DNA of 64,000 nt, taken from NCBI RefSeq assembly GCF_035083965.1, contig NC_089722.1, positions 38,611,958-38,675,957 of the forward strand, given 5' to 3'. Origin of the DNA: Branchiostoma lanceolatum. Taxonomy: Eukaryota > Chordata > Leptocardii > Amphioxiformes > Branchiostomatidae. The translations under genes and the position numbers were made by a program. Positions 31,630 to 41,947 of the stretch are shown piece after piece; the first letter of the stretch is position 1, and each line of letters begins with the position of its first letter. Below the pieces are notes generated by a model, which was not told the DNA's origin, searched no databases, and saw only the letters and a program-made list of their open reading frames with translations.

Positions 31630-31850
31630 CGCAGACAACGAGGTTGGACTAGGTCCTCGATCATTCAGAGTGACGACGCTGTTGCAACGTCCTCACTGGC
31701 ACCCCCTACGTCTCTTCTGAAAGACGGTGCAGCCCCGACTAGGATATCATACCCCTCCCGGATTCGAACCCGGGTCTCCCAGTTACCAACTAATTGGAAC
31801 CAGGAGGCCCAACTGAAAAGTCGCTACCAATTGAGCTACAGGGACATCCA
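31630..31850 (-). repeat. tRNA-derived SINE just upstream of gene E
   Basis: The minus strand shows GTCCCTGTAGCTCAATTGG (A box) and CCCGGGTTCGAATCCGGGAG (B box), separated by an over-long middle. A tail with CGACTAGG-type and ACGGTGCAGCCCCG motifs follows. The long middle rules out a normal tRNA. It ends ~130 bp before gene E's ATG. Confidence 0.7.
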
Positions 31851-31981
31851 TTATGTAGGAGTTCTCTCCAAAGTGAGCAAAGGCATTTGAGAGATTTCAT
31901 TTATTTTAGGTCACCTGAGGCACAAGAGGAACTAGTAAGGTGATATTCAGGTACTGTAATTAGGTTACCTCAGCCCCAACC

Positions 31982-34900
31982 ATGGTTGTACGCGTTTGTT
32001 GTGTTTGCGGAACTCACTACCAGGTCGGGCTGCAGGTCGGGAGGGCCTTCCGTCGACAGATCGCCGAGTATTTCGAACGTTACCGCGTCTTTGCAAAACT
32101 CTTGGCGATACTCCAAGCAGACGCAGGAAGGAATGTGTACGAAGGTCAGACTATTACGATCTTTGTTGTATTTTTCTGTACGGTTAATGGGTTAACTTGT
32201 ATTAGTCTAAAGGCAAACTACCTCTCAGGGGCCCCTACCCAACCCATGTGTACACTGTAGTCACTGTTACTGTTGGCTAGGCCAAAGTTCATTGTCCCCT
32301 AGCGTCGTGATCTCCAAGCAGATGTAAGGATCCGGCTCAGTCGGCTCATTACATTCATGCAAATTGGAGGTATAGTTTTTGTGTGTGTTTGTGTGTGCGT
32401 GCGTATCGGGAGCTATATCTTAAGAACCTCTGCCGTGTGTTTGTGTGAGTGCATGTGCGCGCGTATCTGCTTGAAGATTGCAGCCTCGCTCCTTAGCAGC
32501 CGCCCGACGTTCAAATTTCCAAGTAGATGTAAGCAGGGCGTTTGTGATAGAACAAAGTTAAGCAGTAGCATGGTGGCCTATTTTAATACGATGCTGCCTT
32601 AAACTTGCAACAACCGTTTGATTTACTTTCAATAAATTAGTACAATGCGTGGGGAAACGTTACCTGGATGTCTGACTTTCATCTGTGAAATATTTCTTAA
32701 GTCCACTCAAACCTGTACAACTGACCATTTCTACATAATGACCACATAGCCATTAATATACAGACCCCTGTATAAGTGACCGCCTCTGCATAAAGACCAC
32801 AAGCCTTGTCCCCTGTCTAATGTGACTATTTTAATTTCTTCTAGTCCCTTGTATGCTTTAGTCGTCTCTTTAGACAGGTTTGACTGTATTACAATTTTTT
32901 AAATCATTGATTTGAAACTTTCTAGGCTGCCTGAGCCTTATCTACTGTGACCACTGTCTTCTAGTTCCTTGCCTGCTATAGTGGTCTTTATAGACATGTT
33001 TGACTGTTTTATAGACATGTTTGACTGTATTACAATGTGTTTTTTTAATCTTTAATTTTAAACTTTTTAGGTTATCTGCGGGCGGCCAAGTCTGCGTACC
33101 CCCACTATGTAGATGAGATAGCGGGGATGTCCGAAGGGTCGGACCTCCCGTTCGAACACCTGTTCCTGATGCACTGTCAGCCCGAGTTTGGGCTCATGTT
33201 CAAGGAGGAGTGCAAAGTTGAGGCCGTGGCCGAAGGTACGGACATGACTGGATGAATCTGTAATCGACCCTCAAGGATGGTGCTGCGTACCTAAACATAA
33301 CATCAGGTACAGGCACTGGTACCGGTACAGAGGTTTAGGTACATGTCCGGACAGGTTTCCTACCGCCAAACCTCTTGGCCTTGCTATAAAAACTTCCGGC
33401 CTGCCTGAATGATCTGTTGCATATTAGTAACGCTGTTCCAAGGTCACGTTTGGTGTTGCATGAGGCCATGAGGCCAGGAGATCAGTCACAAAATAAGCAC
33501 ATTCTTGGTGTAAGTTCATATCGGTACAGTACCGATACTTCATGATCCGGTATTTTAGACCTGATCAATTTTTACGGTGCAGTACCGGTACACAGTACCG
33601 GTACGCAGCGCTACTCAAGGGTAGTTTCATTATGCTTTTTTCTCAATTGCGCCTGGGCCCGTCGGGGGTGTAGTCCCGGCCGGGCCCCGAAGCCACAAAT
33701 TTGTGCCGGTGGACTGCCGGGTACCGGGGGGTACCTCCCGGTGCTCGCTCGATTAGCTCACGGCGACTATTTGTTACCGGGTCCCGCGTTCAATTTAAGT
33801 CTGACTTAAATTGATTCGGGAGCCATTTTGTTTGTGGAGGTCACGTATTTCACCCGTGCTTCGCACGTCAGTCTGACCGCAAGGAAAACTTGGCGAAACA
33901 TTCTCAAAGTTGCCGTAATAATTTGTCGCAAACAGCTGCAGGCGCAGTCCAGTTAGATACCCACTAGAACAGGCGCAAAAAAAGGCCCGGCTTTTAAACT
34001 TATGATGTGCTCTTCTGGCTACAAATAAGTTCTAAAAACCCTTTTTTTACGCAACTGTCAGAACGCCATATATTTTCAAATGATGCATCAAAGAAGGTCA
34101 AGAAATAGAAACTGAAGTAACTGAATGGTTAAAAGTAGATTCATGGTTGATCAAGTTGATTTGGTCGTTGATCGTGCACCACCGTTTAATTTCTTAAAAA
34201 GAAAAAAGAAGGATCAGCTCCGATATGTGGTTTTTAAATAAGACGGTGATAGTGATGTCGAACCAGCTTTCTTTGGTCGTGACGGAGAAGACAGAGGCTA
34301 CAGTATATGGTTAATTCTACCGGAGAAATTCCTCAAGCTCTTTTCGACAAGCACAATATGATCAATGGACCACGGCTTGACGTCCCGTCCTTAAGCCCCT
34401 CTCACTGCGGCCGATCGAATTGACAAAGCACACAACAAATTTCATCGACAAAAAACGAATCTTTTTAAGCTTTGAGTGTTTTGTTGTCTTTTGGTCATAC
34501 TTGTACGTTTTGAATGATATTCCCATTATAAAGTCAAAGGTAACACAAATCCAGTTTTGGAGGCAGCGACGCCGCCAGCGTGCGGCGGGTCCAGTGAGAG
34601 GGGACTACAGCCATTTCCTGTAGCGTACATGTCGGGTGAGCGACAACATACGGGGTTCGGCCTCCCTATCTTTTAGTCGCTGACCACTAGACTATATACG
34701 CTTCATATAGTGGAATGAGGTTTTTGAAGTCTCGTTTATGCTACAGTCCCATTTCCAATCCGGGACCCCGCCCTGCAAAAACGAAAAATAAAAGAAATGC
34801 ATAACAAGACAAAAAACTGATGGTTAGGAATAATTTGTTTACGTTTTGTGTTCTTTGTTGTCTTTTTTATCATACTCATCGTTCCCACAAGCTGCCCGAC

Positions 34901-37262
34901 CGGACCCCGCTTTGGAAATGGGACTGTAGCATTAATCATGCTACTTTTTCTACCATTGCCCAGGTTGTACAACCGTGTTTCTTAACGCCAAGAACGGGCC
35001 CAGAATCTTGGCTCACAACGAAGACGGCGACTCCCTCATCAAAGACCTGGGATACGTGGTAGTCGCTAGTATAGACCCCTACGAACTGCCAAATGGAGAG
35101 GTTATTCCCGCAGAGGGCTTTACCGCTTTCTGCTATCCCGGGCTACTGGCTGGGAATGCTTACGGATTCAACCAACATGGTTTGTGCAGCACCGGCAACT
35201 TTCAACTGGCCAAATGTGTGGAGCGAGACAAAATACGTAAGTACAGATTTTTTTATGTATTCTATTTGCCTTAGGCCCAGCAAGTAAATTTTATGGATGA
35301 CATCCTCTGCAGACTCCACATTTGGTGCGCACGGGCGGAAAAAACAAACAAGGCGGGCAAAAAAAACACCCCATCTAACCCTCGTGAGACAGGAAACAAC
35401 AGACGATAAACGAGTGAGTGCTGTTGCATAGCTGTTTGTTTGTTTGTTTGTTTGTTTGTTTAATTGATTGATCTGTTATGACTTATGTCTCACTGTTTGA
35501 CGCATATCTAGCTCAGCGGTTCTTGTGCCGCGCCCTGCTGTCAGCTGCGACCGTGGAACAGGCCGTGGACATGCTCAGGACAGACCGTGTAGGGATGGCC
35601 AGCGGATATTCTTACAACGTCGTCAGCACCACGGACAGGACCAACAACATGTACTCAATAGAGGTGGCTCCGGCGGAGGGAGAAGCTAGAAACATGGTTT
35701 CTGTTCACGTCATTGAGCCAGGAGACGGGCAGACTGACGGACGCTACAACCATTACAATCTGTACGTTTCTCCAAGCAGATGTAGGGGGGAACATTTCTA
35801 AAGTTTTCAATCCGACCATCCCGACATCTACCGGGACTAGCATTCACATGACGAAGCTCATCAAACTAGAAAGGCAACATTTTCGAGAAAATGCAGGATA
35901 TTCCCCTTCCGTTACCTACACCTCAAGTATGACATCCTTAGCATTAACTGTAAAGAAATAATGAGTTTTCTGCATAAATTATGGAAATGAGGTCCTCATT
36001 AGCATAAGTTATGTCGAGGAGAGGAATATAACAAGAAGTGCAGCTTGATAAAGCAAATAACAAAAACTTGCACGTTGTTGCAAGTGAGAAAGGGACAAGT
36101 GACAAATATGCACATAACTGAAACATAACAATGCATTTGATCTTACTTCATCTTGCTTTCATTATCTCAGGTACGACCATCTGGATACGCCGCATTGGAG
36201 GGATCCTAGTTCTGACCACAGGAAAGACCGAGCTGCTGTAGTAGGGCCACTCTCGACTAAAGAGGATGTTCTGAAATTCATGGGTAGGATGGTTAGAAAG
36301 ATGGGAAGGGAAATGTAAATGTTGTTTGGGAAGTTCTGCTTCAATAGACGTGACTGTATTATATTGTATAACAACTTAGTCTCCAAGCAGATGTAAGGAG
36401 CCGGCTCATTCGTGGTGTTTTACGCCTGTTGTAGTAACATTTGGTATTATCTATAGGATTGTATTTTTCATCGGCTCACTTTCTAGAAAAACAATACTAG
36501 ATGTTGAAAAAAAAGACGTAAAATACAAAGATTGGGGCAGATCGTTACATCTGATTGGAGATTGGTACAACCAGCAAGTAAACGTGTGTATATAGAAGTC
36601 CATTAGACTTAGCAACGAAGTTTCCTTAGTTCGTGATCGCGTGAAAGCTCTAATTAGGACATCGCCGCTCCTTCCGACAATGGCCTTTAACTTGAGTATT
36701 ACAGTCCAAGGATTGTATTTTGGCCTGAGCAGATAGTCGTTGCCCAATTTGCATTTACAAAATTGAGAGTTATTTTTCTACATGTAGGCTGTTGGATTCC
36801 GTGCAACGCTTCCTGTAATAAAAGTTCGTCGCACCCAATCATATCTTGCCTAGTACTTTGAATGTTTTGTTAATTCCTGTGTTTTAACTACTGCCGACAG
36901 GGGATACGGAGGACCCAGAGTATCCGGTTTACAGGTCCCAGACCGGAAATGACGTGTTTATGACGACAACAACTGGTAAGCTTGAACAATGTGTTTCAAC
37001 ATGACACCACGGCAAATATAAACGCAGCTAGCGCAAAAAATTAAAATATGTGTTTTTTTCGACTCAAAAACGCGTGTGTAAATGTTGCAACAAATTGGAT
37101 GTGGGGTTTTTTTTCGACTTAAAAACGCGTGTGTAAATCGAGCCCATGTGACCTGTCTCCGCCACAGGTGTGTTCGACCTTGAAGCAGGTGTTCTGGAAG
37201 TCTTCACCGGTAATCCGGCCGAGGGAGAAGAGCCTGACGTCATCTTCGTTCTTCCGGTGTAG
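31982..37262 (+). CDS. Peptidase C45 / acyltransferase-like Ntn hydrolase, copy E (7 exons)
   Basis: Predicted 377-residue N-terminal-nucleophile hydrolase of the C45 family (penicillin acyl-CoA:6-APA acyltransferase and Drosophila tan, which hydrolyses beta-alanyl amines). Exons are 31982-32144, 33071-33235, 34964-35236, 35512-35761, 36171-36283, 36901-36975 and 37168-37262 (TAG), with phases 1,1,1,2,1,1. Exons 1-2 code the N-terminal ~110 residues (QVGLQVG; AAKSAYPHYVDEIAGMSEGS). The nucleophile is Cys111 in GCTTVF, preceded by Gly110, the pair where this family self-cleaves. The conserved Asp is probably D130 in AHNEDG. Later motifs are GFNQHGLCSTGN and FDLEAGVLEVFTGNP. The length is close to fungal and insect relatives. 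No signal peptide is obvious. The exact substrate is unknown; N-acyl amine hydrolysis is inference from family. Intron 2 contains three MITE-type repeats and intron 5 one foldback element. Confidence 0.9.
32309..32345. repeat. Solo end of the TCTCCAAGCAGA foldback family
   Basis: ATCTCCAAGCAGATGTAAGG followed by ATCCGGCTCA matches the termini at 30220-30246 and 36380-36410, without a partner arm. It is in intron 1 of gene E. Confidence 0.6.
33655..33790. repeat. Repeat R2, uninterrupted copy
   Basis: The inverted match of 14950-15280 lacks the internal MITE. GGACTGCCGGGTACCGGGGG spans the site where the other copy is interrupted. It is in intron 2 of gene E. Confidence 0.8.
34394..34605. mobile_element. 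MITE related to 10198-10430, in intron 2 of gene E
   Basis: The left end AGCCCCTCTCACTG and right end CAGTGAGAGGGGAC pair. The interior AATGATATTCCCATTATAAAG and GGCAGCGACGCCGCCAGCGTG match the copy in gene B inverted. TTA precedes it; the right-hand duplication (CTA) is imperfect. Confidence 0.75.
34739..34931. mobile_element. MITE, Harbinger-like (TTA duplication), 32 bp before gene E exon 3
   Basis: The ends TGCTACAGTCCCATTTCCAA and TTGGAAATGGGACTGTAGCA are inverted repeats flanked by TTA (34736-34738, 34932-34934). Related to 15028-15216. Confidence 0.9.
36380..36561. mobile_element. Foldback element, TCTCCAAGCAGA family, in intron 5 of gene E
   Basis: The left end TCTCCAAGCAGATGTAAGGA and right end GTTACATCTGATTGGAGA pair, with inner GTGTTTTACGCC and GACGTAAAATAC. 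Confidence 0.7.
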
Positions 37263-37372
37263 TGTCTACCATCGGTTGTTTTAGAAAAAGTGCAAAAGTG
37301 CAGTCTGAATGATACGCAAATGCAGTCTGAATGAAACGCCAGATGAGTTACCCGGTCGTACTTCAGTCATCC

Positions 37373-37650
37373 TCCCAGCAGACCCGATATGTTCGTTACC
37401 TCCATAGCGGCCCTGCCCTTCCGAGCCCCTGAACACGCTTCTGGCGACGTCACCATCAAACAGCTTTCAGCCAATCAGAGGGTTTGCTAAAGCTCATCTC
37501 GAGTAAAGCCGCAAAGGACGCTGGGAAGCTATCAGCCAATCAGCTTACGTCTTACATCGCCACTTAATCATTCATGAGTAGCTAACAACTGTTTGTGCCA
37601 AATAAGGGTAGCTCATCAATTATCTATGAGCAACTGTCAGGGACATCCCA
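37373..37650. repeat. Diverged inverted copy of the hAT-like MITE, downstream of gene E
   Basis: CTTCTGGCGACGTCACCATC, CCAATCAGAGGGTTTGC, GACGCTGGGAAGCTATCAGCC and GAGTAGCTAACAA match the interior of 40913-41297 in the opposite sense. The termini are eroded. Confidence 0.6.
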
Positions 37651-38019
37651 AGAAGCCAAAATCTCCGTTCAAAAGATCAGGGCTGAGACCGGGAGGGTTT
37701 GCCGAACATTTCCCGAGCGGGTTTCAGCGCTGATATTAAAGGCAGGGTGACTTCAGTTTGCAACCTTCTATTGCCGACTAACTCCTCTGGAATATCATTC
37801 ATTTGGCCAAATCCTATTATTTTTCTAGCAACCCATGGCCATGGATTCTGGTGGAGACTACTTCCAGTTTAGAGATAAAACATCTTTATTTGGCATGAAG
37901 CAAACCACGCCATACCACGCGAATTTGACTCAAGTAGATAAAGCATGGTTATGGTATACTTCAAATCTGTTATTACTATATAAGGTCTATTAACAAATAG
38001 CTGTAAAGGCGTGGCTATT

Positions 38020-38225
38020 GACAGAAACATCCTATCAGTAGTGCAAAAAGTTTTCTTGAAACGGCAATCCTGTCAACAATGCTAACAAAATTCTGATCCT
38101 GTCGGTAGTGCCAAAAATTCAGGAAAATCCTGTCAATAGTGCCAAAAGACTATTATCGACAGGAACATTCTGTCAACAGTGCAAAATTTCTTATTGACAG
38201 GAAGATCCTCTCAATAGTTTAAAAA
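38020..38225. repeat. Degenerate ~45-bp tandem repeat (CCTGTCAATAGTGCCAAAA)
   Basis: About five units built on 'nATCCTGTCAAYAGTGCnAAAA' lie between genes E and G. The same motif appears at 60065-60125. Confidence 0.6.
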
Positions 38226-38229
38226 AATT

Positions 38230-39390
38230 GTCTTGGCCTAATTGTAGACAGTGTACGTCAAATAATGTGGAATATGAAATATATCTTATTTCATACTGCC
38301 CCTTCTATGATAACGAAAGAAGTGGGCCCTCTACATGTATAGAAGCCGCTGAATTGCACTCTCTCCAAAAAAGAAGTTAAACCTAACTAGTTTTAGAATT
38401 GACATTAGAATACAATAGTCATATACAGTACTGTTCTTCATTCGCTGTTTTTTCTCCATTTTCTAATACTTGCAATTAGCCTTTGGGCAAGAAAGTGCAA
38501 TTAACTTACATAATTTTTATCAATATCCTTGTCCGAAGACAATGAGTGATGTGTTGTAGTGTACTGACGTTGTGCCAAACAACATGGTTAAGGTTTACAA
38601 TATACGTTCCTTTGGGATAATTGATAACGTTCCAGAGCAATTGCTAGTTCAACGCAATAGCAGAATTAAGTTGCTAAGGGTGGGAATTGATAAACAACCA
38701 CTCACGCAAACACAACAGACATTATTTTCAACATCGGATCTAGATGTCCTAAGAGCGCCCAATTTTTGCGAGGGCTTTTCTTTCAAGTCTTAAGTATGGG
38801 TTTCAATGAGATGATTGACAAAGACCAAAGTCTATTTATGACCCAAAGCAAGTTGAAAATACAGTTACTCAGGCTATACGTTGACAAACAAGTATCCAGA
38901 ATCATCCAAGTTTTCTTAAGAGCCGCCAAGTTGAAGTTTGTTCAATGCTTGTTTGCGATATAACAAGTTACACCTGGCTGTAATTAAACTGAAGGGTACT
39001 CAGGGGTTATCAGAATATTGATGCTGTATAATGAAACTGCTGCCTAGTCTAGGTTCAAGGTCAAGTTGCCAATACAATCACGTTCAGAAAGATAGTCGAC
39101 CAGAAACACCCTCCTCAGAGTCCTCTGGGGTTGTGTGTGGCTTTAAATCCTGTTCAGACGATGTAGTCCTCAATCGGTTCCTATAGCATACTTACAACAT
39201 GTACTGCATTTCCTGTCTATGAGAAAACTCTAAATTTCTTGCCACCAGTCCTTGGTTTTGTTCGTTTCTTCTGAAATTTCTCTCACCCCTCTACCAACAC
39301 TATGAATGGTACAGCCCTCCCCGGGGTAGCAAATTGTGACCCTGACCTGCCAAGGGCATTCTTTCCGCTTCGGTGTTCATTTACATCCAA
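38230..39390. other. Upstream region of gene G, no separate gene recognised
   Basis: Short frames at 38572-38963 (e.g. LLVQRNSRIKLLRVGIDKQP) are AT-rich and internally repetitive (RIKLLRVGIDKQ / KIQLLRLYVDKQ), so they are probably a tandem-repeat artefact. The gene G promoter is presumably within the last few hundred bases. Confidence 0.35.
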
Positions 39391-39391
39391 A

Positions 39392-41688
39392 ATGGCGGCC
39401 AGCGGGGACGACCGTGTCGAATATTACAGGTACAAGGGGATTCCTCTCCCGAGGCACCTTGCCACTGAAGACATGGACGCCATTCAGGACTTCGCCGTTC
39501 GAGACGATGACGTGTTCATTATCACGTATCCCAAGTCAGGTGAGTTTGTCTGGAGGAAAATTGTTTGAACCAAAACGCCACAGCTGTGGACTTGGGTCTA
39601 ACGGGCCAAGTTCAATAGGGATGACAACAAAGTTACTTGCCCCCATTGGAGCGCATGATAAGAGCCACTAAAGCATTAGGCCCTACAAAAGTACTTATCT
39701 TAACTTCAATCTTAAAAAACTCTTCTCCACCAGGAACTCACAAGGATATACTTGATAACCATACAAAGAAAACAGAGGGTTGTACAGTTCAAACTCCTAG
39801 AAACGCCCCCCGGAAGTAAACAGACCCTACGTTTGACATATGTAGTTCCCGGCCATATCCATCCGCGGCCGCATGACCCAACAACTTTCATATGTTCTTA
39901 CGCCACCGAGATTGCTGAACTAAACATATTTCAACCAAAATGGGAAAGCTAAGACCCTACCTGTTCCTTCTAACCAAAAAGTCTCCAGATTGGGCGAAAC
40001 ATTTCAAGGAAAACAAAAGTTTTTAAAGATTTTAAGTAGGGACTATAAAGGTATTCAGATGTTCTGCACTCAAGTCAACTTCGGGGTCAGCCCTATAGCC
40101 AAGAGTCAGCCAAGCTTTGTAGACTTACATCACCCTGCTTTAACAATGGCGTAGCACTCCGTAATATTTTGTGATTTTGTTTTATGTCCTATTGAGTATC
40201 GTGGTAGATTAGTAAACGGCGAAACTAGGCCCAACATCCTGGTCTTTATAACCTCATTGGCCAGGGTTCGCGATCGGGTCAGGGTTCGGCTGATGATTTA
40301 ACCATGTTGTAGTATTCTATAATATTGTGTAGTTCGAGACTAGAGCGATAAGATAAGAAGGGCAAAATTCGCGTATTGTAGTTGTTAAAGTATTTCTCTT
40401 TCTCAGCTGCTTGCGCTATACAAAGTTATTTTTGACGTTAGCCACGCGGCCTGGCACTTTAGTTGCAACGTGTCAAAACATAGCTTAAAATGTTAATCAC
40501 CAATTACATATAACCACTCAATCGTCGCCATGGCAATACGTTTTATTGCCTTTCTTGTTAATTTTGTTTCTTCTATGTATTTTAGTCCTACGTTTTGTGT
40601 ACGCCTTCACGCTTTGTCAAAGTTCGTATTGAATTTGGAATATTGTTCCCGGGGCTAACCCTTTGCTAGTTGGGTAGCCCTGGCTGTACTTTTTAACAGC
40701 CAAATAAATAAATCAAATCAAACATTTATGATGCACCATTTGAAAGGTTAACAGCCAAGGTATGAGTTCGTGGAGCTCTAGTTTGATATCTTATTACTCA
40801 CTTTGTAACGGGCAGTGTACATGTCACCCTTGCACAATAAACAGTACGTTGAGTATACACAGCTCTGGAACAAGACTATTCATTGTAGCAGAACGTGTTA
40901 GAATGATAACCACACCCTCCTAAAAGCAGGAGCCCTATCGCTCGATTCGTTGGCTCGCTCGCGTAGGGGCTCTGCTCTTTAGCCCCGGTAGACACGGTTC
41001 TGGCGACGTTACTGACAGTTGCTCATGAATAGTTAATGAGCTATCCTTATTTGGCACAATTTGGTGGTTAATTTTTTCTGAACCTAAAGTAACGATGTGA
41101 GACGTAACCTGATTGGTTGATAGATTCCCAGCGTCCTTTGCTATTTTGCTCTAGATGAGGTTTAGCAAACCCTCTGATTAGCTGAAGCTGTTTTGGTGGC
41201 GACGGCACCAGAACCGTGTCTACCGGGGCTTAAGAGCAGGGCCCCTACGCGAGCGAACCAACGAATCGAGCGATAGAGTCCTGCTTTTAGGAGGGTGGAT
41301 AACCACACTCCATTATACAACTTCCTGACTTCCTGATTCATCACCCATGCAGGGACAGCTTGGCTACAGCGCATCGTTTCTCTGCTGCATAATGACGGCG
41401 ACGTGTCGAAAACTGAGCTGAAAGACCTAGACGAACTGGTGCCTTACTTCGAACAGAAGTGTGGAGACAGTGTCCCATTTCGGGAACTACCGGAAGCTCC
41501 ATCACCAAGACTGATAAAAAGTCATTTTCAGTTTTTTCTTGCGCCGTTACAACTACAACAAGGTAAAGGAAAGGTGAGTGATATGTGTGTATGTGTGTGT
41601 GTATGTGTATGTGTGTGTGGGGGGGGGGGGGGGGTCTATGAGCGTGTGTGCATTTGTGCGTGAGTTTGCATTTGTGTGTGTGAGAAAT

Positions 41689-41739
<51 letters not shown>

Positions 41740-41821
41740 CAGAGAGAGACAAAGAGAGAGGGAACCTTTACTGGCAAACGCTACGCTGCCCCTACGGCTG
41801 ACTATGGGAGAGAGAGAGAGA

Positions 41822-41854
<33 letters not shown>

Positions 41855-41916
41855 TGTGTGTTATACATGAATACAGTGTTAGTCTTTGTGTTTGTGTAAG
41901 GTGTGTGTGTGCGAGT

Positions 41917-41947
<31 letters not shown>

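Noticed and set aside
31740-31850. A true tRNA gene
   Set aside because: A- and B-box-like motifs are present, but the spacing is too long and no cloverleaf forms. It resembles the other SINE heads in the window.
32118-32132. TCCAAGCAGACGCAGGA as another foldback-family end
   Set aside because: It lies inside gene E exon 1 coding LQADAGR, so the likeness to the repeat end is most simply chance.
38572-38963. Two small frames with similar peptides
   Set aside because: They look like a degenerate tandem repeat (RIKLLRVGIDKQ / KIQLLRLYVDKQ). There is no start context, splice site or family match.
39302-39391. Upstream in-frame ATG as the start of gene G
   Set aside because: It adds 30 residues not typical of cytosolic sulfotransferases. 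The second ATG has a better context and gives the normal length.
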